This document shows, piece after piece, positions 16,659-26,534 of a stretch of 64,000 bases of DNA (within the stretch, counting starts at the first letter, position 1; each line of letters begins with the position of its first letter). Location of the stretch: assembly GCF_014697585.1 (NCBI RefSeq), contig NZ_JACJSB010000015.1, forward strand, positions 48,135 through 112,134, given 5' to 3'. The translations under genes and the position numbers were made by a program. This DNA is from Dolichospermum sp. FACHB-1091 (GTDB lineage: Bacteria; Cyanobacteriota; Cyanobacteriia; Cyanobacteriales; Nostocaceae). The notes beneath the pieces are model-generated. The model made no database searches. It had not been told where the DNA came from and worked only from the letters and a program-made list of their open reading frames with translations.

Positions 16659-16967
16659 GGTTATTCTCCTCTGATAACAATTTGTAGATATAGCTTGGTA
16701 TTGCGTAACACTAGATGATTCTAAGCGTTATTTATACAAAGTCTTTAAGCTTAGTATACATAAAAATGTATCTTCAGAGTTTATAATATGAGCGATCGCC
16801 TCCGGTGGGTATAATGCGATCGCTATCAAAATTTATCCAGTTATTAAACTGAGGTTTAAATAAAAGTGCTGCTTACTGGTTCACCTCTTATCTTGATCAT
16901 AGGTTTACGCTAAAATTAGCAACAACTATTTTCTGAACAAAAACTTTAGAAATAAGTAGGATTTATC
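16659..16967. promoter_or_regulatory. Divergent intergenic region between rbcR and the large secreted protein
   Basis: The 309-bp region holds two HIP1-type GCGATCGC sites near 16790-16825, with a TATAAT string just before the second. It probably contains both divergent promoters. No gene is seen. Confidence 0.4.
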
Positions 16968-19900
16968 ATGGCTAATAACTTCAACTGGATTGACGCAACT
17001 ACCTTAAATGGTACTCTTTGGGATAATGGAACTCTATCATCAGCAACTCCTATTACCCAAATCGGCACTTTAACCATTAGTGACTATTATCAAAAATATC
17101 TAAATACCCAACTCAACAATACCGGAACTATCATCGAAAATGACTCTCGTTTGTATTTCCATGATGGTCTTATTATGCAACGCCTGTTTAATTTTACTCA
17201 ATCTGATAGGTTTTGGGCAAATTGGCAAAGGGCTTTCGGCACAAATTATGATGTTATCAAAGCGACAGAATTACGACAGCAGTGGCGAAGTCGAGATTTC
17301 AGTCAACTTCGCTTTATTGAGGTACTTAATGGGGACGTTTTGGGGACGGCGAATGGTGCTTATGCCAGCAGCAATAATAAGATTTATTTATCAGCATCTT
17401 TTTTGAATACAGCTTCACCGGAATCGATAGTTAATGTGATTTTAGAAGAAATTGGGCATTATGTAGATGCTCAAATTAATCAGGTGGATACGGTGGGGGA
17501 TGAGGGAGAATATTTCTCAGCATTAGTCCGTGGAGTAGATTTGACAGCGCAAGAATTAAAAAGAATTGCTACTGAAAATGACTTCGCAAATATTACGATC
17601 GCAGGAAATGATATTCCTGTAGAAAAATCTGCACCAATCATTTTAACCGTTAATACGACCGCCGATCAAAATGATGGGAGTGCAACTAATGGGTTATCAT
17701 TAAGGGATGCGATTTTAATTGCTAATGCTAATACGACGAATGATTATATTATCGAACTACAAGGGGGACAAACTTATTTTCTTACCCAAGGTAATAATTC
17801 ACCTCTTATTCTTGATGATGAAAATGCCGCAAAAACAGGAGATATAGATATATTAGCCGGAGGAAATATTACTATCAAAAGTGTTGGTAATGGCTCGGCA
17901 ATTATTGATGGTAGTCAGGTTTTAAGCCCATTTCGAGTGGGTGATCGCGTTCTTCATGTTTTAGATGGGGGCAATCTTACCTTAGATAATATAACAATTA
18001 CCAAGGCGAAACTGGGAGGTGTTTGGATTGATAAAAACGGCATGGCGAACATTAATAATAGTACAATCACTGAAAACACTTCTGATAGGTTTATAGGAGG
18101 AAGTAAGTCACAAGGGGCGGGAATTATAAATTTTGGAACACTGAATTTAACCAATAGTAATATCACCAAAAATGCAACAGACAGAGATGCTGGTGGTATC
18201 GGTAATTTCGGTACTGCAAATTTAACTAATAGTTTAATTGATAATAACAGTTCTGCAAACAACGGAGCAGGTATTTATAACGAGGGTAGTCTGACTCTGA
18301 CTAATACTATTGTGAGTAACAATAGTATCATTAATAAAATTTCCTCCTATGCTGTTACTGGTGAAGGTGGTGGCATTTATAATTCAGATACTGGTAGCAT
18401 TACTCTCATTAACAGCACAATTAATCAAAATATTTCTGAATTTAATGGGGGAGGAATTAGTAATCAGGGAACTGTCTTGATTAATAACAGTATCATCAGC
18501 AACAATACTTCTAATTATACTGGGGGAGGGATTTTCATCGATACTGTACTAGCGATCGCCCCTGCCAATGCTGACCAGAGCGAGGGGGATAGTGGTAGCA
18601 AAGCTTTTACATTTACCATCAACCGGACTGGCTACCTATTAAGTGCGGTCAGTGTTGACTACACCGTAGAAGGTGTCGTACTTATTGCTGTTGTAGATGG
18701 ATGGGAATCCGCTAGTGCCGATGACTTTACCGGGGGGGTTTTCCCGTCAGGAACAGTTAGCTTTGTACCGGGTGAGACCAGTAAGGTGATTAGGGTAAAT
18801 GTGCAAGGAGACACCACTCCTGAAGTGGAAGGTGATTTCCCCAGTCAGGATGTCTTTACAGTTACCCTCTCTAATCCGACTAATGGGGCAACTATTACCA
18901 CCGCCAACGCCTTTGGTACTATCCAAAATGACGACACCAGTGTTAGCCTAGCAGTTTCTCCTCCCAGTGTTACCGAAGATGGAACAACCAACTTAGTCTA
19001 CACCTTTACCCGCACAGGAGTTACTAGTAATGCCCTCACCGTCAACTATAAAGTCGGCGGAACTGCCACAATAGGCACTGATTATACAGGAATTGCTACC
19101 GTAGGCACCACAAAAACCGTCACCTTTGCCGCTGGTGCTTCCACAGCCACCGTCACAGTTAACCCCACTGTTGACGCCACTGTAGAAAGTGATGAAACCG
19201 TTGTCTTAACTTTAGCCTCTGGAACTGGTTACACTATTGGTACAACAAATGCAGTCACAGGGACAATTACCAATGATGATCCCTTTACTGGAACCTCTAA
19301 CGCTGATACCTTAATCGGTACAAATGGTGCAGATACCCTCATCGGACTCGCTGGTAACGATACCTATACCGTCAATCACATAGGTGACATTGTTACCGAA
19401 GCTCTCAATGCAGGAACTGATTTAGTCAACTCCTCCATTTCCTACACCTTACCTAATAATGTGGAAAACCTGACCTTGACAGGAACCACCAATCTTAATG
19501 GCACAGGTAACAGTTTGAATAACACCCTCACTGGTAATAGCGGCAATAACACCCTCACAGGAAATGCTGGTAACGATACTCTCAATGGAGGATCCGGAAT
19601 TGATACCCTAATCGGTGGTTCAGGAAATGATACCTATCAAATTAATACTCCTACTGACACTATTACTGAAAACCCCGGAGAAGGAACAGATAGCATTCAA
19701 TCTTCTGTTACCTTTGATTTAACGGTTTTCCCCAACATCGAAAATCTGACTTTAACTGGAACAGATGCTATTAATGGTACTGGGAATGCAGGTAACAATT
19801 CATTGACAGGTAATAGTGGTAATAATACCCTCAATGGTGGTGCTGGTGCAGACACCCTCAGAGGAGGGGTAGGAAGCGATATCTTCGTTTTCCAATTTGG

Positions 19901-20285
19901 ACAATCCCCAGTATCAGGAGCAGACCGAATTACCGACTTTGCCATTGGAACTGATAAAATTGACCTGTTGACCTCCCTGGGTGTAGCTATGAATGCTCCC
20001 ACTAGCTTCACTCGTGCTGCTAATAGTACAGCCACTACCTTAACAAATGTGGTCAATAATGTATTTACTGATGCTAATGGAGTATTAACTGGCAATCAGG
20101 CTTTAGGTGTAAATAGTGCAGCTTTAGTCAGTGTCACCACTTCCGGTATTACCGGGACTTATTTAGTCATTAATGATGGTGTGGCTGGTTTCCAATCCCG
20201 CAATGACCTATTGGTGAATATCACAGGATACAGTGGTACATTACCAGCTTTGGGTACTATTGCCGTTAGTAGCTTATTTATCTAA
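16968..20285 (+). CDS. Large secreted-type protein: protease-like start, beta-helix, Calx-beta and RTX repeats
   Basis: The 1105 residues divide into several parts. Residues 1-200 include EEIGHYVD (160-167) and GDEGEYF (177-183), similar to a zinc-peptidase site but with EExGH instead of HExxH. Residues 225-510 contain GLSLRDAILIANAN and repeated NGAGIYN/GGGI-type turns of a right-handed beta-helix. Two Calx-beta-like domains ending NDD follow, at about 515-655 and 660-775. Glycine-rich RTX calcium repeats (GNDTYTVN, GNDTLNGGSG) fill about 775-960, then a terminal domain. No N-terminal signal peptide is seen; RTX repeats suggest type I secretion. The function is unknown, perhaps adhesion or a surface layer. 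Base use is similar to its neighbours. Confidence 0.75.
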   Translation: MANNFNWIDATTLNGTLWDNGTLSSATPITQIGTLTISDYYQKYLNTQLNNTGTIIENDSRLYFHDGLIMQRLFNFTQSDRFWANWQRAFGTNYDVIKATELRQQWRSRDFSQLRFIEVLNGDVLGTANGAYASSNNKIYLSASFLNTASPESIVNVILEEIGHYVDAQINQVDTVGDEGEYFSALVRGVDLTAQELKRIATENDFANITIAGNDIPVEKSAPIILTVNTTADQNDGSATNGLSLRDAILIANANTTNDYIIELQGGQTYFLTQGNNSPLILDDENAAKTGDIDILAGGNITIKSVGNGSAIIDGSQVLSPFRVGDRVLHVLDGGNLTLDNITITKAKLGGVWIDKNGMANINNSTITENTSDRFIGGSKSQGAGIINFGTLNLTNSNITKNATDRDAGGIGNFGTANLTNSLIDNNSSANNGAGIYNEGSLTLTNTIVSNNSIINKISSYAVTGEGGGIYNSDTGSITLINSTINQNISEFNGGGISNQGTVLINNSIISNNTSNYTGGGIFIDTVLAIAPANADQSEGDSGSKAFTFTINRTGYLLSAVSVDYTVEGVVLIAVVDGWESASADDFTGGVFPSGTVSFVPGETSKVIRVNVQGDTTPEVEGDFPSQDVFTVTLSNPTNGATITTANAFGTIQNDDTSVSLAVSPPSVTEDGTTNLVYTFTRTGVTSNALTVNYKVGGTATIGTDYTGIATVGTTKTVTFAAGASTATVTVNPTVDATVESDETVVLTLASGTGYTIGTTNAVTGTITNDDPFTGTSNADTLIGTNGADTLIGLAGNDTYTVNHIGDIVTEALNAGTDLVNSSISYTLPNNVENLTLTGTTNLNGTGNSLNNTLTGNSGNNTLTGNAGNDTLNGGSGIDTLIGGSGNDTYQINTPTDTITENPGEGTDSIQSSVTFDLTVFPNIENLTLTGTDAINGTGNAGNNSLTGNSGNNTLNGGAGADTLRGGVGSDIFVFQFGQSPVSGADRITDFAIGTDKIDLLTSLGVAMNAPTSFTRAANSTATTLTNVVNNVFTDANGVLTGNQALGVNSAALVSVTTSGITGTYLVINDGVAGFQSRNDLLVNITGYSGTLPALGTIAVSSLFI

Positions 20286-20688
20286 GTGCATAAGCGCCCC
20301 TTCTGTGATTGGGGAGCGAGTTTAACCCAAATCACTCTAATATTTAATATTTCTTTCTTTATCCCACTTTATCCCAACCTCAGAGGTGGTTTAAAAACTT
20401 TCGTTCTTCAGTACTTGGTATGCTAAACTACTAATTAAACATCAAAAATGTGTGCAAAAATAAAGGCAAAAAGCCAGAATCCATGAAAAACACCTAAAAC
20501 GTTAATAAATAATGCCAGTATTTATTGCAGGATAAGGGTTTCATGGTTTTTGTGAACCCAATTTAGTATAATTAGCATAATATGTAATGAAGATTCAAAA
20601 CTTTTAGATTGGGTTGACAAAAGAAAACTAACACTACTTATTATACATCTCATTCGGAACTGAATTAAAAAACGTTATATCATCTAAA
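20286..20688. other. Intergenic stretch without a recognisable gene
   Basis: This is about 400 bp between two convergent genes. A weak GCGCCCC...GGGGAGC pairing just after the RTX gene stop may act as a terminator. Nothing else stands out. Confidence 0.4.
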
Positions 20689-21228
20689 CTATTCAAAAAC
20701 AGGCGACCAAATTTCAGAAATTCCCACTTCCCAACCAGGTAATAAATCAGGAAGAGTTAAAATATCACCATCTTTGAAAATTTGTGTTTCTCCATGACAA
20801 GAAACCTCTACAGTTCTTGTTTTGGGATTAATTAAAATCCCAACTTTTGCACCTAAATTCATAAAATCTTCAATCTTTTTTCTCAGTTTATCTAAAGAAT
20901 CAGTTTTAGATTTTACTTCAACTACTAAATCAGGAACTAATTCAGCATAATCTTCCGTTGATTTTTTGAGGCGATTAGCACAAACAAAAGATACATCAGG
21001 CGCACGTAAATCAGAATTTGGTAATTTAAACCCCGCACTTGAACCAACTACACGCCCTAGTTTACGAGGTCTTACCCAGTTACCCAAAATTCGCGCAAAC
21101 TCAGTACCTACTTCTTCCGATTCATAACCCGACGGACTCATAATAATGATACTCCCATCTACTAATTCCAGGCGATAGTCAGGATATGCTATCTGTATTT
21201 CTTCTAGTTCTTTGACTGTAAAAGACAT
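20689..21228 (-). CDS. Uma2-family putative endonuclease
   Basis: The 179-residue protein has the Uma2 (DUF820) pattern: YPDYRLELVDGSIIIMSPSG, RAPDVSFVC, VPDLVVEVKSKTDSLDKLRK and PDLLPGWEV. The D...EVK residues make a PD-(D/E)xK nuclease core. Uma2 proteins are highly multiplied in cyanobacteria and their role is not settled. It lies downstream of ccmO on the same strand with a 57-bp gap and may be read with the ccm operon. Confidence 0.9.
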   Translation of the reverse strand: MSFTVKELEEIQIAYPDYRLELVDGSIIIMSPSGYESEEVGTEFARILGNWVRPRKLGRVVGSSAGFKLPNSDLRAPDVSFVCANRLKKSTEDYAELVPDLVVEVKSKTDSLDKLRKKIEDFMNLGAKVGILINPKTRTVEVSCHGETQIFKDGDILTLPDLLPGWEVGISEIWSPVFE

Positions 21229-21285
21229 GATCGTTTTCTCCTGAAATACTACGGAAATACTATAAAGTCTCTATTCCCCGTGATA

Positions 21286-22158
21286 TTATTCATCATGCCA
21301 AATTTCTTCCTTCACCCTCACAGGCAATTTCGCTAAATCTGGCAACTCCACCGCCTCCACATCTGTGATTTTATCTTTAATATTAATAGGTATATTCACT
21401 GGTTGGCGTTCTTCCATCCAGCAACTAGCCACAGGTAAAGTTTCTTCTAACTCATCTAATGGCCGAGGAATCACCATAACTGCATTTAACTCACCAATGC
21501 GTTCGGCTTCAAACATTCCCGCTTCTACTGCTACAGCTACATTAGCCACTGAACCACGAATGATGGCGGTGCATAAACCAGCACCAATCTTTTCATAGGA
21601 GGCTAAATGTACATCAGCAGCTTTCAGCATGGCATCACAAGCCCCCACCATAGCGGGAAAGCCGCGAGTTTCTACCAGCCCAATGGCTTGATTACTCAAA
21701 CGGCTGTATCTACCATCTCCCATAAATCGAGTCAGACGGTTAATAGGTAGAATTATATCCAAATTAGGATAAGGACGCGCAATCACCAAACTAGACACCA
21801 ACTGTCCAAACTGTTCAGCAGTTTGTACACCTGCTTCTACAGCCAAGCGTACATCAGCGATACCACCTCGGACAATAGCGGTACAATGACCACTACCAAT
21901 TTTTTCATAGCCAACTAAGTGGACTCCAGCCGACTTTAACATCATGTCAGCCGTGCCAACTATAGCGGGGAAACTGAGGGTTGAGACTAAACCTAAAGCA
22001 GTATCTTTGAGGCTATCACGGCGACGTTCTGCATGAATATTGCTCAAAGCACTTTCATTATATGTTTCCATCTGCATTATTTTCCAGGATAAGGTTCGTA
22101 TACCGTCTTCAATCACAGAAGAATGAAAACTAGCATTTGAATATGGACTTGGGTTCAC
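21286..22158 (-). CDS. ccmO: Carboxysome shell protein CcmO (double BMC domain)
   Basis: The 290-residue protein has two BMC domains in tandem: ALGLVSTLSFPAIVGTADMM...[17 protein letters not shown], then AIGLVETRGFPAMVGACDAM...ASYEKIGAGLCTAIIRG. An N-terminal extension and an acidic tail follow the usual CcmO plan. It contributes to the beta-carboxysome shell, probably at facet edges. It starts 16 bp after ccmN and ends the ccm gene run. Confidence 0.93.
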   Translation of the reverse strand: MNPSPYSNASFHSSVIEDGIRTLSWKIMQMETYNESALSNIHAERRRDSLKDTALGLVSTLSFPAIVGTADMMLKSAGVHLVGYEKIGSGHCTAIVRGGIADVRLAVEAGVQTAEQFGQLVSSLVIARPYPNLDIILPINRLTRFMGDGRYSRLSNQAIGLVETRGFPAMVGACDAMLKAADVHLASYEKIGAGLCTAIIRGSVANVAVAVEAGMFEAERIGELNAVMVIPRPLDELEETLPVASCWMEERQPVNIPINIKDKITDVEAVELPDLAKLPVRVKEEIWHDE

Positions 22159-22174
22159 ACTTCATACTTAACAC

Positions 22175-22933
22175 TTAACCTGAAGAATTGTCAGAGTTTT
22201 GATTGCCCAAAGATTGTCTATGGGGGAATAATGTACTCAGCAGCCTATTTATGCTACCTTGTCCATAAATTTGTGTACCAAAAATATTGTGAGTTTCAAG
22301 ATTCGACTCACTGGGTTTTAAGTGATCAGAGCATTCTTCTGTAGACTCCGGGAGCGTAGTTTCTTCAGATGTAGAATCACTTACTACAGCGGTTTCTTCT
22401 ACCGGAGGAGACTGGCTTTTCGGTGTGGGTGAAGGTGGAGATACGGGTGTAGATTGGTGTTTAAATTCCAGAAAAGCCGCTACCGAGAGTTGAGTTGAGG
22501 AAATTACTTGTTCCTGTTTCTCTGGTTTCTCTGGTTGAGAATTAGAAGACTCCGGTTCTTCCGCTGACGCTTCAACAACCTGCCGACTAGTATCCCCCAA
22601 AATTGAACCAGAGGCAATCACTTGTCCTGGCGCTACGGAATAGTTAAAAACCGTTGTTGCTGCACCAATACAGGCATTAGCCCCAATTTTACCTTGACCA
22701 ACCATCAAAAAACCGGCTCCCAGGTTTGCTCCTGCTTCTATTTCTAGGATACCCTCGCTTACTTGGAGAATTGACCCCATACCCAGGCATACCCCAGCAC
22801 CAATCACAATTCTACTGTTAGTAGCTGCTTGGAGAATTATTCCCGGGGCTAATACCGCACTGGGATGAATAATCACGTCGCCATAAATATGTGTATCAAA
22901 TCTATCGCTCAGTTGTAGCAGCGATACTGACAT
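22175..22933 (-). CDS. ccmN: Carboxysome assembly protein CcmN
   Basis: The 252 residues begin with left-handed beta-helix hexapeptide repeats (ILQAATNSRIVIGAGVCLGM, VGQGKIGANACIGAA). A long Pro/Ser/Glu-rich linker follows. The C-terminal encapsulation peptide is GQGSINRLLSTLFPHRQSL, an amphipathic helix. CcmN links the CcmM core to the CcmK shell through this peptide. The order ccmM-ccmN-ccmO is the usual one. Confidence 0.93.
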   Translation of the reverse strand: MSVSLLQLSDRFDTHIYGDVIIHPSAVLAPGIILQAATNSRIVIGAGVCLGMGSILQVSEGILEIEAGANLGAGFLMVGQGKIGANACIGAATTVFNYSVAPGQVIASGSILGDTSRQVVEASAEEPESSNSQPEKPEKQEQVISSTQLSVAAFLEFKHQSTPVSPPSPTPKSQSPPVEETAVVSDSTSEETTLPESTEECSDHLKPSESNLETHNIFGTQIYGQGSINRLLSTLFPHRQSLGNQNSDNSSG

Positions 22934-22978
22934 GAAATTTATTACCTCGGAAGCCGGAAATGGACGATATATTAGCTA

Positions 22979-23013
22979 ATGGGTAATGGGTAATGGGTAA
23001 TGGGTAATTGGTA
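22979..23013. repeat. Short tandem heptamer repeat (GGGTAAT type)
   Basis: Four to five consecutive TAATGGG/TAATTGG units lie in the ccmN-ccmM gap, followed by CTTGCC/CCCTTT-rich text. This is a typical Nostocales short tandemly repeated sequence. Confidence 0.85.
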
Positions 23014-23062
23014 ATTCTTGCCTCTTGCCTTTTCCCTCTTGCCCTTTCCCTTTTACCTACTC

Positions 23063-24730
23063 CTATGGACGCTGAATCATTGCTTCTAATACGCGGCGTT
23101 TTGCTTTGGGGTCTGTACCCACTAAACGCACATACTCGCCTGGATATTCAGAAACGTATCCTTCTAAAGCTGCGATCGCTTCTCGTTCAGATGTAGTCTG
23201 AATTTGACCCGCAACTGTCCAAGTACCTGTGCGGAAGCGGCGCTGATCTACGTGTTCAACCGCAATTTTTGCACCACTGGACAACAATTGGCGCAATTGA
23301 TCTACTGTTTCTGCGCTTAGACGGGTGCTGGTAACTGTCGCCGTTGCTGTCGCTGTCGCAGTTGCAGAATTTGTACTTGTAAATGATTTGGTGCTACCAG
23401 CAGACGCTACGAGTCCGTTTGGTCTTTGGATAATTGCTTCCAATACGCGACGTTTAGCTTTGGTGTCAATGCCTATTAAACGCACATAATCACCTTTATG
23501 TGACTCTATACACTCTTCTAAAGCAGAAATAACTGCTTGAGTAGATGTAGATTGAATTGGTTCACAACTATTCCAAGAACCTGTACGGAAACGTCTCTCA
23601 TCTACGTATTCTGTACCAATCTTGTAACCACTGGCCAAAAGTTGACGAATTTGTTCTAGGGTTTCCGCACTGAATTTCCCACTACCAACGGCATTCCCGT
23701 TACCATTACCATTGTAACTGCCAACGGATGCAGCCGCAGGTGCTTTAAAGCTAGATGTACCAGCAACTACACCATCAGGACGTTGAACAATTGTTTCCAA
23801 TACCCGTCTTCTGTTGTTATCAATACCAAATAGACGCACATATTCACCGCTATGGTCTCGCAAACAGGATTCTATAGCAGAAACAGCCTCACCTAAAGAC
23901 CGGGTTTCAATGGCTTGACAACTCTGCCAAGAACCAGTACGGAAACGTCTTTGGTCTACGTGTTCTGTGCCAATTTTAAATCCTTGTTCTAGTAGATAAC
24001 GTAATTGATCTACTGTTTCTGCACCTAAGCTATAACTGGCCACGTCACTGCTCCTTTCTAACTCTTCAATTTCAATGCTTGTATAAGATTTATCTGCTGC
24101 AAGATTAAGTTCATCCCGAATGGGTGCAATACACTTGCTATCCGCAGCACAGTGATAACCAGCCCGCAAAGCCTGATTAATTCCGACTACATGGTGAGCA
24201 AATTCTTGATCTTGCACCTGGACATCTGGTAATCTATCCGCTTGCTGCTGAGTAGTAATTATTGACCCAGAAGCCACGTATTTACCCGGTGGAATTTCCA
24301 CATCTTGAATTAAGGCGTGCATCATAATAATGCACCCTGCACCCACTCTGGCATTAAATACCGTAGAACGAAAGCCAATAAAACAACTATCGCCAACGTA
24401 AGCAGGTCCATGAATTAGCGCCATGTGGGTAATGGAAGCACTTTTGCCAATCCATACTGAGTATTTCTGTCCATCATCACCAATAACTCGGCCTTGCTCC
24501 AACCCATGAATAACTACACCATCTTGAATATTAGTATTTTCACTAACACAAAACGGTGTACCTTCATCTGCTCTAATGGAAGTTCCTGGAGCAATTATGA
24601 CATTTGCACCTATATTGACATCACCAATTAGGTTACAAGAAGAGTGTACAAATGCAGTTTTATCGATATTGGGTTCGGCTAAACTCCTTGACCACGGGGT
24701 TGGGGGTGCCGCCGTGCTGCGGACTACCAT
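23063..24730 (-). CDS. ccmM: Carboxysome core organiser CcmM (gamma-carbonic anhydrase plus three SSU-like domains)
   Basis: Residues 1-210 form a gamma-carbonic anhydrase-like left-handed helix with the histidine stretches VVIHG and THMALIHG, and a cysteine pair in CAADSKC. Three Rubisco small-subunit-like domains follow, each with E-(H/Y)-VD-x-RRFRTG and EYVRL or DYVRL. Linkers are Ser/Gly/Asn- and Thr/Ala-rich. CcmM condenses Rubisco through the SSU-like domains. The first two domains each have two cysteines (SWQSC/IESC, SWNSC/EEC) that allow redox control, but the third has none. An internal start for the short form is visible. Confidence 0.95.
   Translation of the reverse strand: MVVRSTAAPPTPWSRSLAEPNIDKTAFVHSSCNLIGDVNIGANVIIAPGTSIRADEGTPFCVSENTNIQDGVVIHGLEQGRVIGDDGQKYSVWIGKSASITHMALIHGPAYVGDSCFIGFRSTVFNARVGAGCIIMMHALIQDVEIPPGKYVASGSIITTQQQADRLPDVQVQDQEFAHHVVGINQALRAGYHCAADSKCIAPIRDELNLAADKSYTSIEIEELERSSDVASYSLGAETVDQLRYLLEQGFKIGTEHVDQRRFRTGSWQSCQAIETRSLGEAVSAIESCLRDHSGEYVRLFGIDNNRRRVLETIVQRPDGVVAGTSSFKAPAAASVGSYNGNGNGNAVGSGKFSAETLEQIRQLLASGYKIGTEYVDERRFRTGSWNSCEPIQSTSTQAVISALEECIESHKGDYVRLIGIDTKAKRRVLEAIIQRPNGLVASAGSTKSFTSTNSATATATATATVTSTRLSAETVDQLRQLLSSGAKIAVEHVDQRRFRTGTWTVAGQIQTTSEREAIAALEGYVSEYPGEYVRLVGTDPKAKRRVLEAMIQRP
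24041..24057 (-). promoter_or_regulatory. Internal ribosome binding site and GTG start for the short CcmM form
   Basis: On the minus strand an AAAGGAG box (24057-24051) is followed after 7 bases by an in-frame GTG (24043-24041, Val230). This is just before the first SSU-like domain. Translation from here would give a 326-residue form with only the three SSU-like domains, matching the known short CcmM (M35) of other cyanobacteria. Confidence 0.75.
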
Positions 24731-24759
24731 TGCGAGATTCCTCCTGAAATAAGCTTTTT

Positions 24760-24825
24760 GTCAGTGGTCAGTGGTCAGTTGTCAGTTGTCACCTATCACC
24801 TGTCACCTGTCACCTGTTCCTGACT
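24760..24825. repeat. Short tandem heptamer repeats (GTCAGTG / GTCACCT types)
   Basis: Runs of GTCAGTG, GTCAGTT and CACCTGT units fill the ccmL-ccmM gap. The tracts change from one heptamer type to another without a break. Confidence 0.85.
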
Positions 24826-24827
24826 AT

Positions 24828-25127
24828 CTATAACTGGTCTTTTTTGCTGTAAATGACACGATCTTCAACATAAATGGTATCTATAATTGCCACCACTGCT
24901 GCATCTAAGGGTCGTTGTTCATTGCCCAGCACTTGACGAGCAGCACTGCCGCGACTGACAAGTACCCACTCATTCACTCCTGCCCCCACACTATCGGCTG
25001 CTACCTCGTACACTGGCAGGAGATTGCCATTTTCATCTACTAATTGCAACATCAGCAGTTTCACACCCCGCAGACTGGGATCTTTTTGGGTGCTAGTTAC
25101 TGTGCCACGAACTCTGGCAATTTGCAT
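24828..25127 (-). CDS. ccmL: Carboxysome vertex protein CcmL
   Basis: The 99-residue protein starts MQIARVRGTVTSTQKDPSLR and has LLMLQLVDENGNLLPVYEVA, DSVGAGVNEWVLVSRGSAAR and PLDAAVVAIIDTI, all typical of the CcmL/EutN pentamer. It caps the icosahedral vertices of the carboxysome shell. It starts 10 bp after ccmK1. Confidence 0.95.
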   Translation of the reverse strand: MQIARVRGTVTSTQKDPSLRGVKLLMLQLVDENGNLLPVYEVAADSVGAGVNEWVLVSRGSAARQVLGNEQRPLDAAVVAIIDTIYVEDRVIYSKKDQL

Positions 25128-25137
25128 TATTTATTAA

Positions 25138-25482
25138 TTACGGTCTTCTACCAAAAGGACGAATTGCGTTCACGCCTTCCCGGAACTGTTCTACATCTTC
25201 GGTATAACGAATGGGGAGAACATATTCCAAGTTTTCGTGAGGACGCGCAATGATATGGGTAGATAGCACTTGTCCACCGTTAACACGCTTTACTGATTCT
25301 ACCCCAGCACCTACTGAAGCTTGAACTTCGGAAACATCACCACGGACGATAACTGTCACCCGACCACTACCGATTTTTTCATAGCCTACCAAAGTAACAC
25401 GAGCAGCTTTCACCATGGCATCAGCAGCTTCTACTACTGCGGGAAAGCCTAGAGTTTCTACCATTCCTACTGCAATTGACAT
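25138..25482 (-). CDS. ccmK1: Carboxysome shell protein CcmK1
   Basis: The 114-residue single BMC domain ([39 protein letters not shown]) has an extended tail ending [12 protein letters not shown]. The tail and the second position in the operon match CcmK1. It forms hexameric facets whose pore carries the KIGSG loop. It differs from its upstream copy mainly in the tail. Confidence 0.93.
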   Translation of the reverse strand: MSIAVGMVETLGFPAVVEAADAMVKAARVTLVGYEKIGSGRVTVIVRGDVSEVQASVGAGVESVKRVNGGQVLSTHIIARPHENLEYVLPIRYTEDVEQFREGVNAIRPFGRRP

Positions 25483-25589
25483 TTGTTCTTGTCCTTAAAT
25501 TAAATTTTTTACTCGTACCAGATTTAAACTCATTTAAACCCAAGCAAACAGACCCGTTAATCTTTTCGTTTAAACAGTAATTAGAAGAC

Positions 25590-25898
25590 TTAAGTGCGGA
25601 ACTGTTCTACTGCTTCTGTATAACGAATTGGCAAAACGTATTCTAAGTTTTCGTGGGGACGAGCAATGATGTGTGTAGACACCACTTCACCACCGTTGAC
25701 TCTTTTGGCCGCTTCAATGCCAGCCGCAACTGAAGCTTGCACTTCAGAAACATCTCCCCTCACAATCACTGTAACGCGAGCGCTGCCAATCTTTTCATAT
25801 CCTACTAAGGTTACACGGGCAGCTTTTACCATGGCATCAGCAGCTTCTACTACTGCGGGAAAGCCTTTAGTTTCAATCATTCCAACTGCAATTGGCAT
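25590..25898 (-). CDS. ccmK2: Carboxysome shell protein CcmK2
   Basis: This is a 102-residue BMC-domain shell hexamer ([39 protein letters not shown]). The start is set at the ATG at 25898: a GAGGAG box lies 7 bases upstream. An in-frame TTG at 25913 would include that box, so the longer reading is rejected. It is the first gene of the operon K2-K1-L-M-N-O. The pore loop reads KIGSA here and KIGSG in the CcmK1 copy. Confidence 0.94.
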   Translation of the reverse strand: MPIAVGMIETKGFPAVVEAADAMVKAARVTLVGYEKIGSARVTVIVRGDVSEVQASVAAGIEAAKRVNGGEVVSTHIIARPHENLEYVLPIRYTEAVEQFRT

Positions 25899-26534
25899 CG
25901 CAGAACTCCTCAAAAATTAATCGTTTTAGAACTAGCGGTGGAAATTTTGGCCGGGGATGCTCACTTTCCAAAATACCGCCATATTTAAGCTTATGAAACC
26001 TTGGCATCCTTGGCAACATAAATTACTATAATAGTTTGTCATAAAATATATTTAAAAAACTTAACAAAACTTTATACTGTCTTTTGTGATCTTCAAATTC
26101 ACTGATCCCTAGAGTGACAGCTTATGCTTTATAATTTCTTTATCACTTTTAGAACCACTACAGTTTACAGCCTCAGCTAATTCTTTGATCAGGAGGATTA
26201 GCATAGGCTGGGTATGAGATAGATGGGCTATTGGCTAGATATTTTACTTGGCTATTTTCATAAATACTGGGTGAAAATTCGCAAATTTTACAAATGTACA
26301 TGAAAAACTAATTTAAAACAGCAGGAAGAGAAAAATGTTCTTTAGAGAATATCTAAAATGTGACATGATTATTTAATGACTCGATCAAAGGCTATTTTCA
26401 AGTAAATATGCCTAAGATATTTAGCTAAAAAGTTAAGAAAACATGGATTTTCTCAGAAAATTTTGTTTTTGAGCAAAGGATTATTTTAAGGGTGTTTAAG
26501 AGAGTCGAAACTCAGTTGTCAAGGAAGATTTTAG
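25899..26534. promoter_or_regulatory. Divergent promoter region of the ccm operon and ndhF4-ndhD4-cupB
   Basis: This is 636 AT-rich bases with no ORF of note, between ccmK2 (left) and ndhF4 (right). A CATAAATTACTATAATAG string near 26016-26034 could be a -10 region. LysR-type control by RbcR-like proteins is expected from family knowledge, but I cannot assign an operator by eye. Confidence 0.5.

Noticed and set aside
19697..20095. 132-codon minus-strand ORF
   Set aside because: It mirrors the Gly/Asn/Thr-rich RTX region and is Pro/Val-rich by composition only.
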